Shown here piece after piece: positions 34,436 to 46,060 of a stretch of 64,000 nucleotides of DNA (position 1 is the stretch's first letter; every line of letters begins with the position of its first letter). This DNA is from Trissonchulus latispiculum (lineage: Eukaryota; Nematoda; Enoplea; Enoplida; Ironidae), in NCBI GenBank assembly GCA_030248195.1, contig JASAND010013361.1:32573-96572 (forward strand). The letters are read 5' to 3'. Position numbers and translations under genes: made by a program. The notes below the pieces were generated by a model. It saw only the letters and a program-made list of their open reading frames with translations, searched no databases and was not told the DNA's origin.

Positions 34436-35624
34436 CTATAACTGTCTCAATCGACGCAATCTTTCAATATCGCTAGTCTGATGCTGCTGCTGAACATCGC
34501 TACTGACGGCAGTGTGTGTAGCTGAGCTGACAGTGGATTTGTGGAACCCTCTAATAGGAGTACTAGTTTTATATCTGGCACCGCTGGACGACGCAGTCTC
34601 CCTTAGACCAGAAAGTTTAGACTTAGAAGAAGATGAGTACTCCGGTAGGGTAGTGGCAGTGGATAAAGGCGAAAAAAGATGCTCAGTGGGGCGTCGACGC
34701 GGACTACTACCATAGCCGCTGCTCGTAATCTCACTTTGGTCATCATCACCATTATCGTCGCTTCTATGCAGAGGCGACATGATAGAGCTAAGCTGAAATG
34801 AGGACGGAAACGGAGGAATAGAGACCTCAGACGTGGATGCGCCAACAGATCCACGTTCCCGCGATGAACTGATAGGACTAAAGCTGCTGCTACTGCTACT
34901 ACTAGTACTACGAAGGGGTCGTCTAAGCAAATGTCTATAGTCACGACTCTCAGCAGCAGAAGTTGTGATGGCAGTAGTAGAGTCAAAGTCTCGAAGCGGG
35001 CGAAGGGGACTCTCTCGATAGCGAGCGGTCGGCAAAGCAGGTGGTTGCCCCTTCACTTCTCGCACCGCTGCCCTTGACCACTGAGGAGCAGAGATGTCCT
35101 GACTCCGCCCTGCAGTTGAAGCAGGTGGGGGGCCAATCACAGCCGTAGAAGAGGCAGCCGCATGGCGCTGTCTACTCGAAGAAATCGAAGAACTGCCCGG
35201 ACGGCCGGGCCACATTTCAGCTTCCAGCGAAGGACGTCGCATGGTGGACGGCCGTCCACGCCTGGGAATAAGTTGTCGCCGATCTCTAGCTTCTTCTTCC
35301 TCTTCCTCGTCTTCCGGGAAAAACTCATGAGTCCTCCTCACATCACCTCCCAGCCTAGAAGCCACCGGTGGCCAGCTTCCACCGCTCCCGCCCCCGCCAC
35401 CGGGAGGCTTACGTGGCGGCCTGGTCATCCAGTCGAAGAAGGCAGTGACCAGAAAGGCCAATCGTCTTCCCAGATAGCGAGTCTGTGGGAATGTGATAAG
35501 AAATGTAGCCAAGGTGAGGAGCCACAAGAGATAGGGCGTGTGAGACGACCACCACAGGAGTAGGCTGAGCAACAACAAAAATAAGCACATCGAACGCCAA
35601 GCCCAGTTACGCTCATCATTGGTT
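34436..35624 (-). CDS. Membrane protein with long Ser-rich tail, terminal exon
   Basis: Minus-strand terminal exon starting after TTTTATATTTCAG (exon from 35624). The frame also stays open upstream to an ATG at 35698. It encodes two or three closely spaced hydrophobic segments (MCLFLLLLSLLLWW, YLLWLLTLATFLITF, LAFLVTAFFDW) in the first ~65 exon residues. A Pro/Gly linker, an acidic run (EDEEEEEEA) and about 270 residues of Ser/Arg-rich, disordered sequence ending QQHQTSDIERLRRLRQL follow. GC content is well above the flanks. Serine runs and SPRRRP motifs suggest a phosphorylated cytoplasmic or nucleoplasmic tail. It could be a reticulon-like hairpin or inner-nuclear-membrane protein, but I do not recognise the family. 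The 5' exons were not found. Confidence 0.7.
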
Positions 35625-35924
35625 CTGAAATATAAAATAGTTGTGAACAGACGGGGGAAAACACGAATAGGGAAGCAAGCCTCCAACTTCCCCTTCATCT
35701 GGATTTGGGTCGATTTCAGTATATATACAGAGCAGGCCCGAACCCAGGTCTAGCACCCCTTTTTGGGTGGCAAAACGAAAAACTTGTGCTATATATATTA
35801 TGGCAAAAACAGTTTTTTTAAACTTTACCGCATGCGGCGCGATAATGATACTTTTGCAAGGAATAAACATCCAACGTACTATATATATACTTTTGGGAAA
35901 AACTGCAAAAATTCATCAACTTCT

Positions 35925-36020
35925 CTGGAGGGCTCCGCATCCACCAGACCAGACCCCACTTTGCATTTGACCTTGGACCCCGCTTTTCAAAATCCTAGGT
36001 GTGGGCCTGATACAGAGTAG
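35925..36020. repeat. Degenerate hairpin-module copy
   Basis: CAACTTCTCTGGAGGGCTCCGCATCCACCAGACC is a diverged copy of the dispersed CTTCTGGGGGGCTCCGCCCCCCAGACC module. A TTTTCAAAATCCTAGGTG-like sequence resembling a hAT MITE end follows. Confidence 0.45.
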
Positions 36021-36045
36021 AGTACCATATATTGAGTAGAAAAAC

Positions 36046-36345
36046 TAGGCATGCACCCGGCCTGGTTCCGACCTCGGCAGTCAGCCCCGACCGGGGCTAA
36101 AAATTAGCGAAATCTTACAATTTTTTACACTTTGCAAGAAAATTTCGAAAGTCAGAAAGTGGTCAGAGTTGCAAATTTTTTGTTTTCTCCACCGATTCGA
36201 ATAAAAACAACAATAGTTTGTATACTAATAATTATTTTTCAGAAAATTGTCGATTTGGACCCCCTATTTCTAGGCCTCGGCCAGGGTACCAGTTTATAGG
36301 GGGCCGAGGTGGCCCGATGAGCTCCCGACCGCGGCGCATCTCAAC
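36046..36345. mobile_element. Degenerate hAT-type copy (GGGGCC family)
   Basis: Begins TAGGCATGCACCCGGCC and ends near CGCGGCGCATCTCA. The core shares GTCGATTTGGACCCCCTATTTCTAGG with the elements at 38012-38447 and 63590-63728. The flanks show at best a 6-of-8 match, so the target duplication is uncertain. Confidence 0.55.
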
Positions 36346-36489
36346 AAAACAAGAAACTGACTTCTACCATATCATATATTGTGTATACATATATACAAGT
36401 AACAAAAATGCTCCGCACAAAAGGGGATAATATGTGTGTTGGGCCTACGTATGTCTGTCGTTTAAATTCCGGTTGAGAAAGCAAGTATA

Positions 36490-37375
36490 TAAATCCGACA
36501 CAGCAAGTTTGGGTGGGTGGTTCTATGGCGAAAGTTGTTCAGTTCGATGCGGGCATTCATTTGACTCGAAATTTGACCACCCTTGAAAATTTTAATTTTT
36601 GACCCAAAATCGCCTAAGTCCCCACCCCACCCCACCACAGCCCGCTACAGCCACTTTAGGTACGCAGTACGCACTTCTATGACAAAAGTTGCTCAGTTCG
36701 ATGCGGGCTTTCATTTGGTACCAAATTTGACCACTTTTGAAAAATTTTATTTTTGACCCAAAATCACGTAAGTCCCCACCCCCACCCTACCACAGCACTC
36801 TACAGCCACTTTGAGCATGCAATTCTATGACAAAAGTTGTTCAGCTCACTTAGGACTTTCATTTGGTACCAAATTTGACCACTTTTGAAAAATTTTATTT
36901 TTGACCACTTGACCCCCTACCCGATTTACCCTTCAAACGGCAAAAGTGGAGCCAGTCCAGCAAAATGGGTGGGTCGGACGGCAAAAAGGACTCCGGGAAT
37001 GAGCTGGGCGCACCAGAAAACCTCTATGGACAAAGTTTTGAGAGACCATGCACAGTCCTATATGGTGTTCTTGTAAGTCGGTACCGACTTGACCCTCCCG
37101 ACAGCAAAGTGGAACCAGCCCAGCAAAATGGGTGGGTCGGACGGCAAAACGGACATCGGAAATGAGCTGGGCGCACCAGAAAACCCCTATGGACAAAGTT
37201 TTGAGAGGCTATGCACAGTCCTATATGGTGTTCTTGGAAGTCGGTACCGACTTGACCCTCCCGACAGCAAAGTGGAACCAGCCCAGCAATATGGGTGGGT
37301 CCGACGGCAAAACTGCTTACGGGAATCAATTCGCCGTGCCAGAAAACCTTTGTATGAAAGAATTGAGCTTTCTAA
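36490..37375 (+). repeat. ~160-bp tandem repeats, two unit types
   Basis: First three diverged ~160-bp units sharing TATGACAAAAGTTGTTCAG, CTTTCATTTGGTACC and CCACTTTTGAAAAATTTTA (36520-36905). Then three units of ~162 bp with GGGTGGGTCGGACGGCAAAA, ATGAGCTGGGCGCACCAGAAA and TCGGTACCGACTTGACCC (about 36905-37330). The same two unit types recur in the same order at 52090-52700. They stay open over long stretches in several frames but lack splice sites and start logic, so I do not call a gene. Confidence 0.85.
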
Positions 37376-37794
37376 GTTGAATACACAGCGAGAAATTTCG
37401 ATTTTTCATTTTTCGAATTTTCACCATTTTTGACCGGCCACTGTGGTCGCATGGGAAGTGATAGAGAAACGAGACTTAGCTATTTAGTTAGTTCAATATA
37501 TGTAGTTTTTGAATATAAAAAGAAATCGGCTCCAGCTCTTAACGTTCGAGCTGCGCAGCGACCACAAAAATGGTCACTTTTCGCTCTGAGCCGACTTTGC
37601 GGCGCCGCTGCGGCGCTGTGGCGCACCTGCGGCGCAAAAAAAGTAGCGATTCTTAAATGGCGCATGGGGTACTACCAGACACTATACCACTTTAGGTCCG
37701 GCCTCCGCTGCAGATTACGTGAAAGAGGCGGAAAGTCAGGACAATACGACCATTAAATAGGAGAAACCGGAAAAAAAACATCGCCGCCATAACC

Positions 37795-38000
37795 GGTCCG
37801 GGACGCAACTTTTTAACGGAAAGTGATGCGGGGCTGAAACTTCGCACACATACTAAACTCGATGTGCTCTACAATTTGAGCATGAAATCTGCGCAGGATT
37901 TGCGCAGGATTTTGCGCAGCCTCTGCGCAGCTTATTTTACGGTGTCTCCAGGGACTTTTGACACATATTATAGGGGTCGCTTCGCTGCCGCGACCCCTAT
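37795..38000. repeat. Dispersed repeat shared with 53595-53780
   Basis: GGGACGCAACTTTTTAACGG, AAAGTG-T-CGGGG-TGAAACTT and clustered TCTGCGCAG/GCGCAGGAT motifs appear in the same order at both sites. This copy ends in the palindromic GGGGTCGC...GCGACCCC block (37975-37998), which is also the target interrupted at 54906. Confidence 0.75.
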
Positions 38001-38011
38001 GATATATATAT

Positions 38012-38447
38012 TAGAGATGCACCGGGGCCGCCACTACCGGGGCCGGGGCCGGGGCCGGGACCTCATCGTGGCCCCGGCCGGGGCCGGGGCCGGGGCCTGG
38101 AAATTGGGGGTCCAAATAGAAAATTTTCAAAAATTTTCTTGAACATTTAAAGTTTGCAATAATTTTTGATATACAAACGATACTATCGTTGTTTTCATTC
38201 ATATCGGCGGCAAAACAAACGATTTGTAACACTTTTTGACTGTGGAAAATTCAAAAGTTTGGTCAAAAAATGTCAAAAATTCAAAAAATTTTGGTAATTT
38301 TTGGCCCCGGTCGGTACCGGGGCCTGACCACCGGGGCCGGGGCCGGGACCTGACTACCGGGGCCGGGGCCGGGGCCGGGGCCTGACTACCGGGGCCGGGG
38401 GCGGGCCCCCGGGGCCGGGGCCGGGGCCAGGCCCCGGTGCATCCCTA
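38012..38447. mobile_element. hAT-type element with GGGGCC arrays
   Basis: Ends TAGAGATGCACCGGGGCC and inverse GGCCCCGGTGCATCCCTA. It is flanked by ATATATAT on both sides, consistent with an 8-bp duplication although the AT run makes this ambiguous. Subterminal GGGGCC arrays face each other. The 180-base AT-rich core is non-coding. Confidence 0.85.
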
Positions 38448-38857
38448 ATATATATATATATATATATATAAAATCACAGGCCAGATTTAAAATCCTGTTC
38501 TGGGCGACATGTAATTTCAGGCGCTAGTCCCAGTTCGTTTCTATTCACAATGTTCTCCATCCATTAAACAATGAAACTTACATTGCACCCTCTAAAGCTC
38601 GTCTAACATAAAGCACGTCTACGATCAGGTAAGCACAATAATCAATTACAGAATACCAGAGCACATTCCACACCCAAGATAGCATCGACACGGCAAGAAA
38701 ACCAAGTCTCACTACCGCTAAATCCTAGACCACATCAAACTGAAACATATTGTATTTCACAAAAGCTAGTTATACCGCATTTATATACATCAAGAAAAGG
38801 AGGTAAACGGCGGATCCACGAAGGATACAAGGCAGTAAATCATAAAAAAATAATGAA

Positions 38858-38968
38858 AGACGCCTGCCTGCAGTCACTAGGGCAAAAGCGTTTAGCCCGA
38901 ACAGGACCGGCCACATCCACAGCGCCCGTTGGCTCTCTCCTGTTCGGACTAAAAGCTTTTGGAGGCAG
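38858..38968. repeat. Long imperfect hairpin
   Basis: GACGCCTGCCT...GTTTAGCCCGAACAGGA pairs with TCCTGTTCGGACTAAAAGC...AGGCAGGCGTT around a ~30-base loop. Possibly a small MITE; no target duplication found. From 38448 to 38857 nothing was recognised. Confidence 0.7.
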
Positions 38969-39524
38969 GCGTTCTACATTATTTCTTTATAGTTATGGTA
39001 TATTTGTGCAAAACGTACAGATAAGGTTCGAAAAAAAATACATATACGCCGGCCGCATCCGAAAAAATACACCCACTCTAAGTCGGGCTAGACGCTACGC
39101 AGGCCAGCCAAACTGTGCCCCATAAAAGCGCAAGCTTATTTATATCCAGCCATGGTATGACAGTTTCCCCAAGGCAGGCTGAGGGCTCAAAAATGGTACT
39201 ATGGAAAAGTTAGATTTCAACTTTTGGATCAGTTGGCAACTTTTAGCTCTTGTTCGCAACAGTAAAGCTATAGTAGCAGCTATTGTTATAACATATTACA
39301 TAATACACATTGCTTCTAGTTTTTTGGCAATAGGTTTGGGCACCCCTGCGACGCACAGTTGCGCAGCAGCGCATGTATTTTTTCGGACCAGCTGCGCACT
39401 TGTGTCCGAAATAAAAATACACCTGAAAATTCTTATTTTAGCTGTTAAGTTTTAACTGAGTAGAACTTGACTGGAATGATTTCTAGCGCACTTTTAAGAA
39501 AGTATTCACTACCAAATCGGCAGT

Positions 39525-39812
39525 AGCGTTAGGTACAAAAAATTTCAGGGGGGGCGGTGTTGACCAGACTTTTTGGGAGGGGGTGACATTTTCTGTTTCT
39601 GCAAACTGCATGCACACTACCTACATATAACTGTAGGTTGACGTATTAATATTAAACTTTTCTGCGGTGCACGTGCCAAAGTGTTAAAACCGGAAGAGGA
39701 ATACCAACAGCCAAACCAGGGGTCTTGGGGTAGAGCTCCCCAGGTTGAGAAAAATTTTCAATTTTGTCATTAGAACGCCATGAAAACATTTAACGCTTAC
39801 GCTGTACGTATA
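39525..39812 (+). repeat. Dispersed repeat with hairpin module (pair of 49315-49640)
   Basis: Shares GTTAGGTACAAAAAATTT, CAGGGGGGGCGGTGTTGAC and a hairpin-module copy (GGTCTTGGGGTAGAGCTCCCC at about 39720, then GTTGAGAAAAATTTTC) with 49315-49640 in the same orientation. GAAAACATTTAA follows in both. Confidence 0.75.
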
Positions 39813-39814
39813 TA

Positions 39815-40789
39815 GAGGTCGGGGAAAAAACCAAGGTAGTCATTTTTTGGACTCTGCAGAACTACCCAGTGGAGCAATCCGGCTATAAATTATTTTCTTA
39901 TCAAGCCCTGTCTAGACTGTCATTTTGGTATATAAATCGCCTCTCTAGGTCCTGTCGTTAATTAGTATAAATCGGCGTCGCTGACCTCATATCTGCACTT
40001 ATTTTTGCGATATTCCGTATAATAAGTGAGAAAATCAAACATCAATATTTGCAGCATCAACTGGCTAGGTTTCATCAAATTTGCCAGTTTCTATGTTAAA
40101 ATGCAAAAATTTGTAAATCTTTCGAAATTCGATGAAATAAATTAAAATAAATGTTGTTTCAGTGTTTTTTCGCGTATTTCTTTGTCCCAGAGTACTTTTT
40201 GGCCGCTTTAGCTGAGCCAAACAGCCGATCCGCCGAAATGAGGTTTTTACCGGCTAGCACAAAATTGCCAAGTCCAAATGCAATTTTGAGCTGTTCACGT
40301 GAAAGAACGCATTAAACTTGCTATGTGGATGGCTTTTGAGCAACTAAGAACCATTTTTGGGAGTTTGGCAGCAAAAGCAAAAATTGGTTTTTCCCCACCC
40401 CTTGGTTTTTTCCCCATTTTGTAAAAATTCTGCTGGCAGCTTGCCAAGCGTCGCAGGAAGGCGAGACAGACATTTTTGGAAAGAGCACATGTTGTTCTCA
40501 TAGAAACTATTAAAAGATATTATCTAACTGCGAAGGAAAATTTTTTACAGACCTTCAAAAATAGGCAAATTTGAATTTTTGGGGGGGTCAAAAATGCCAA
40601 AATTTTCAAAATGTCACAAAATGCTCAAAAGTGGTCCGATTTAGCTCAAATTTGGTGTGGTAGGTGGGATGGGCCCTACCAACTTGCACGCAAAATTTGA
40701 GCCCGCTAGCTCATCCCCATCGCCCAAACGGGGGGTTGGTTTTTTTCCCCACCACTTGCGGGTTGGTTTTTTCCCCCGACCTCTATACC
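39815..40789. mobile_element. TIR element with GGGGAAAAAACC motifs
   Basis: Left end TATAGAGGTCGGGGAAAAAA and right end TTTTTTCCCCCGACCTCTATA are inverses. TA/TATA lies at the boundaries. Internal GGTTTTTTCCCC copies occur at about 40387-40415 and 40737-40775. Related in style to 49811-50922. No transposase. Confidence 0.75.
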
Positions 40790-41604
40790 AAGTTTCATAC
40801 AAAATTTTGTCATTGTAGCTGCTATTTTCTACTTCTGCTGCCTTGTTCGAAAAATCAGAATAAGAAGCTCCCATTAAGAACAGGTGACTCGGAGTTATGT
40901 CAATGTTCTAAGAAAATGGTGCATCGAATAAACACAGGAATAATTCCAAAGGAATTATACAAGTCTATCCATATATCTGATAGATTGTAGTAAGTATATA
41001 TAGTCAGGTTACCAAAAAACCAATTGACAGTTTTTTGCTCCAAACTTTTGCAGGGTGACGTGGGACATCCCAACTAGGGTGCATATGCATAGGGCTCGGT
41101 CCGACACATATGCCCACCTATATATTGCCATAACCTGCCTCCCTGGCAATCCTGAGTAATTAAAAAATTTTGGTGATTTTTCCCAAAAAAGCCAGCCTTC
41201 CCAAATAAAACCACCCTCTTTAGTACTGGCAGAGAAGAGGCAGGGCAAATCTAATATTACCTACTTACTAGTAGCAAAAATGCCCTAACGGTCATTGCTA
41301 AAGGGGAGAATAGGGAAAGTGACTAAAGCGGAAAAATGCCAATAGCTTGTGTGGAGTCAGGTTTTTAGTCAGCGCTTAAAATGGTTGAAACCAGCGTCTG
41401 TGGCAGAATAGGAAATTCAGTCAGCGCCTAAAATGTTTGAAACCAGCGTCTGGGCGCCTCTCGCCATCCACCCTATTCGCGTGAACTCGAAGAATTCTCG
41501 TGGAATGAACTCAGCAAATATGTAGTTGACATTTGCGTGGATGTACCTGTGTGTGTGCGTGTAAGTGTGCATCAGTAATACAGTAATGCATTGAATTTAA
41601 AATT

Positions 41605-42010
41605 TTTGGTCAAAAATCGTCTATTTTTGTGCCAAAACTTACGTAATTTTTGAGCACTTTTAAGCTTAGTTATAGCCGTATATATATGTAGAAAACAGGC
41701 TTTTTATACGGTATTTTTGGCATTTTTAGCCCATTTTATTCCCCCCCCCACTTATTTTTGCCTAGAAAAACCCCAGGGTGGGGGTATACATATGCTAAAT
41801 CTGACCAAACTGAATTTGGGTTTTTCGAAGCATCGGAAAAAATGGAAAAATATTCGATACATGTTCAGAAAGTAAAAATAGCCTGTTTTCTACATATACT
41901 GCTATAACTATATATGCTAAAATTTGCTCAAAAATCGAGTTTGAGTACCAAAATAGGCGATTTTTGACAAAAAATTCGGGCGAAGCCAGAAAATTTTTGA
42001 AAATTTTGAC
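41605..42010. repeat. Inverted repeat, ~100-bp arms
   Basis: TTATAGCCGTATATATATGT and AGAAAACAGGCT (41665-41700) recur inverted at 41880-41925. Outward, GTCAAAAATCG-CTATTTT is shared inverted (41608 and 41945). The GGGG/CCCC block and TTTTTGACC segments between and beyond resemble the G/C-run MITEs. Unclassified element, probably MITE-derived. Confidence 0.65.
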
Positions 42011-42505
42011 CAAAAATCCTTAAAACTTGGCATTTTCTGGGCACCTTATGGTGAGTGGGGGGGAGCCTAAAAAAGTGGGGGTGGGGCCGAGTGGGGGGAG
42101 GGGAACCCAAAAAGTGTGGGGGCGCCCCACCACCCCCCCTCCGGTAAAAACCCAGTTCTTTACTTTATGAGGCGTGTTTACCTTCGAAAAACCACAGACC
42201 AGGCCTAGCAGAACCTTCAAGGTATACAGGCCTCACCTGTAGTTTATTCTACAGTATTGTCTGCTGAAAAAATGATTCCTGTAATCAATACTGGAATCTT
42301 TGTAAGCGCGTGTGTAAGTGCACTACATTGAGGCCAGGGTTTTTTGTGTAAAATACTGTGTATTTACACAAAAAAATTAATTTACACAGTGAAAAACTAA
42401 TTTACACAACAAAATACACAGCCAAATTTTCGAAAATTTTTACAAAAAGTGCTCTGAAAAAATAGTTTTCAAGTCTTTAAGTTTTAAAAAAGCTCTAGCT
42501 TTAAA

Positions 42506-42535
42506 CTGGGGGCTGCCGCCCCCAGACCCCCGCCT
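42506..42535 (-). repeat. Hairpin module copy (short)
   Basis: ACTGGGGGCTGCCGCCCCCAGACCCC: a GGGGGC stem with a short loop followed by AGACCCC, the core of the dispersed module. Confidence 0.6.
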
Positions 42536-42670
42536 GTTTCCAATGGTTTAGAATGGTTTTCTGCATTTCTGCATCAACATGGTTATGGGTGTTTTATTCT
42601 CCTAAGTCTTAATGCTTCTACTTATACAGTTGCGTATAATTTATTTTCGTACTGCGTGCGAATATTCGTA

Positions 42671-42741
42671 AATAGCTAGTATTTATTCGTATTTAACTAT
42701 ACATAATATGTATAGTTAAATACGAATAAATACTAGCTATT
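42671..42741. repeat. Perfect 34-bp palindrome
   Basis: 42671-42704 and 42708-42741 are exact inverses (AATAGCTAGTATTTATTCG at the base) around a 3-base AAT loop. Strong cruciform potential. Partial direct copies (GCTAGTATTATTC) follow at 42775. Confidence 0.92.
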
Positions 42742-42929
42742 ATGTTTTTTACTAATACTAATATTATGTTTTCTGAAGCTAGTATTATTCAATATGATTT
42801 CTTGTTTATCTCTTGTATATATAATAATAAAAGCAGTCAGAGCTTAAAAATAGTTGCCATACAACCCAAGAAATATTCAATACGAAAGCTAAAGGAATAG
42901 AACTTTTCAATGCCGTTTCCGCCGTTAAT

Positions 42930-42980
42930 TTAAAAAAATTTTCAACTTCTGGGGGGCTCCGCCCCCCAGACCCCCCCTCC
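42930..42980 (-). repeat. Hairpin module copy
   Basis: AAAAATTTTCAACTTCTGGG then the stem GGGGGGCTCCGCCCCCC and AGACCCCCC. Essentially the consensus of the dispersed module. Confidence 0.85.
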
Positions 42981-43179
42981 GTTGTATAATTGGTGTTTCT
43001 GTACTATATGGAGCCGTCCCCAGTAGCAGTTAAAGCATCGAACCTTAGTACGTGACCAGCAAGTTTGTGAAAAAATAATTCTAAAAAGTTGGAAAAATAA
43101 AGAAATCGTTTCAGTAGGCGAAGTGTTTTTCAGAAATTTGAATTTGACCAATCTTATTTTTGACATTTAATGAATTAAT

Positions 43180-43265
43180 CTTTTTAAACATTTCCATTAT
43201 GAATTCTATTGCAATTTACAAAATTTTCTCAACTTCTGGGGGGCTCCGCCCCCCAGACCCCCCGT
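43180..43265 (-). repeat. Hairpin module copy with conserved leader
   Basis: TTTAAACATTTCCATTATG, then AAAATTTTCTCAACTTCTGG, the GGGGGGCTCCGCCCCCC stem and AGACCCCCCG. The leader order matches the copies in the palindrome arms. Confidence 0.85.
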
Positions 43266-43639
43266 GTGGCTTCTTTCGAAATGTTACACAAAGTGCAGTT
43301 GGCATAACTTTGGCTTGAATGCTCCGAAAATAACATTGTAGCAAGAAAATAACGTCTAAATGTATTTTATTTTATATTACAGTTGAAAAACGACACTTTT
43401 AAATTTTACACAGCTTCAAACAAAAATACACAGTGAAATTTAAATTTACACAAGATTTACACAGGTCCGATTTTGAAAAAAAACCCTGATTGAGGCTATT
43501 AAATGTGTTGAAAACTGCTTCAATGCATGCAGAAACATGAAATATATAATGTAACTTTTAGCACATTGGTGAATATTGGGGTGACTGGAAAAAAGGAAAA
43601 ATCTTTTGTTCCGGAAAAAACCAACCCTACTCCCCACCC

Positions 43640-44480
43640 AGGAGCTTTCTGAGCGGGGCGGGAGGGGGGGGGGGGTAGCGGCGACGCGTGGGGAGGGATG
43701 GAATTTAAAATAGCAGACTCGTTTATGCGAACTTGAGTCCGTAAAAGTGTGTGTTTAACCCAGTTTTCTGAACGATTACCGATGTTTGGGTGGGAGATAG
43801 TGGCGCTGCGTGGGGTTAGATAAAAATTAAAACAGCAGACTTTTATGCGCATATGCGAAAGTAAAACTGTGTTTAACCCAGTTTTCGGAGCGGATATCCA
43901 TCTGAGGGGGGGAGCGGCACCGCGTGGGTAGGGATAGAAGTTAAAATGACAGACTCTTCCATGCGAATTTGAGCCAGGAAAAGTGTGTGTTTAACCCAGT
44001 TCTCCGAACGATTACCGATGTTTGGGTGGGAGGTAGTGGCGCTGCGTGGGGTTAGATAGAAATTAAAATAGCAGACTTTTAAGCGGATATGCGAAAGTAA
44101 AACTGTGTTTAACCCAGCTTTCTGAGCGGATATCCATCAGGGGGGAAGGGGATAGCGGCGCCGCGTGGGGATGGATGGAATTTAAAATAAGCAGACTCTT
44201 TTATGCGAATTATAGTTTTCTGAACGATTACTGATGTTTGGATGGGAAGTAGTGGCGCTGCGTGGGGTTAGACAAAAATTAAAATAGCAGACTTTTATGC
44301 GCATATGAGAAAGTAAAACTGTGTTTACCCAGTTTACTGAGCGTATGTATATATATCCATCAGAGGGGGAGTAGCGGCGCCGCGTGAGTAGGGATAGAAG
44401 TTAGAACAGCAGACTCTTTTATGCCAATTTGAGCCAGTAAAAGTGTGTGTATAATCCAGCTTTCTGAGCGGATAACGCAA
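43640..44480. repeat. ~117-bp tandem array with alternating A/B monomers
   Basis: Seven monomers, each with GTTTAACCCAG-TTTCTGA-CG. Type A continues ATTACCGATGTTTGGGTGGG and GTAGTGGCGCTGCGTGGGG. Type B continues GATATCCATC and GTAGCGGCGCCGCGTG. The types alternate, giving a ~236-bp higher-order dimer. G runs disrupt several units. Non-coding. Confidence 0.88.
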
Positions 44481-44576
44481 AAATGTTCGCCTCACCAAGG
44501 GCTTTCATTTGATACCAAAGTAGAAAATTTTTTAAAAACTCGATTGTGGACCGGTCCGGACCCTGGTCAGCTGCAC

Positions 44577-46060
44577 CACACGTCGCTGGGTCCACTTTGG
44601 AGGGGTGTCGCATGGGTCCTCGCATGTCCAATAACATTTGTATGCCAAATGTCAGCCTTCCAGCTATCTCCAGTCGCTTGAACCAGGAACTGGATCAACT
44701 TTGAACCAGTTGAACCCGATCTGGCCAGCCATGCGTCGGATCCCCAAAATAACACCACCAGTGAATTCCCCCCATGCCCAATAACCTTTGTATGCCAAAT
44801 ATCAGCCTACCAGCTATCTCCAGTCTCTTGAACAAAGGAACTGGTTCAACTTTGAACCAGTTGAACCAGATCTGGCCAGCCATAGGCCGGATCCCCAAAA
44901 TAACAGCACCAGTGGATTGCCCATGCCCGATAACCTTTGTATGCCAAATATCAGCCTTCCAGCTATCTCCTGTAGCTTGAACCAGGAACTGGTTTAACTT
45001 TGAACCAGATGGACCAGATCTGGCCAGCCTTGGCTCGGATCCCCAAAATAACACCACCAGTGAATTCCCCATGCCCAATAACCTTTGTGTGCAAAAGATC
45101 AACCTTCCAGCTATCTCCTGTAGCTTGAACCAGGAACTGGTTTAACTTTGAACCAGATGGACCAGATCTGGCCAGCCTTGGCTCGGATCCCCAAAATAAC
45201 ACCACCAGTGAATTCCCCATGCCCAATAACCTTTGTATGCCAAATATCAGCCTTCCGGCTATCTCCAGTAGCTTGAACCAGAAACTGGTTCAACTTTGAA
45301 CCAGTTGAACCAGATCTGGCCAGCCATGGGTCGGATCCCCAAAATAACACCACCAGTGATTTCCCCATGCCCAATAACCTTTGTGTGCAAAAGATCAACC
45401 TTCCAGCTATCTCCTGTAGCCTGAACCAGGAACTGGTTTAACTTTGAACCAGATGGACCAGATCTGGCCAGCCTTGGCTCGGATCCCCAAAATAACAGCA
45501 CCAGTGGATTCCCCATGCCCAATAACCTTTGTATGCCAAATATCAGCCTTCCAGCTATCTCCAGTAGCTTGAACCAGGAACTGGTTCAACTTTGAACCAG
45601 TTGAACCAGATCTGGCCAGCCATGGGTCGGATCCCCAAAATAACACCACCAGTGAATTCCCCATGCCCAATAACCTTTGTATGCTAAATATCAGCCTTCC
45701 AGCTATCTCCAGTAGCTTGAACCAGGAACTGGTTCAACTTTGAACCAGTTGAACCATATCTGGCCAGCCATGGGTCGGATCCCCAAAATAACACCACCAG
45801 TGAATTCCCCATGCCCAATAACCTTTGCATGCCAAATGTCAGCCTTCCAGCTATCTCCAGTAGCTTGAACCAGGAACTGGTTCAACTTTGAACCAGCTGA
45901 ACCAGATCTGGCCAGCCATGGGTCGGATCCCCAAAATAACACCACCAGTGAATTCCCCATGCCCAATAACCTTTGTGTACAAAAGATCAACCTTCCAGCT
46001 ATCTCCTGTAGCTTGAACCAGGGACTGGTTCAACGTTGAACCAGTTGAACCAGATGAACC
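44577..46060. repeat. 148-bp satellite array, about ten units
   Basis: GGATCCCCAAAATAACACCA recurs at 44742, 45041, 45189, 45337, 45633, 45781 and 45929 (variants at 44893 and 45485), a period of 148 bases. Each unit also has CCCATGCCCAATAACCTTTG, CAGCCTTCCAGCTATCTCC and the inverted pair GAACCAGGAACTGGTTC / GAACCAGTTGAACC. Because 148 is not a multiple of three, long minus-strand frames restart in every unit. They are an artefact of the array. The first ~100 bases (44480-44577) are a transition from the previous array. Confidence 0.95.
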
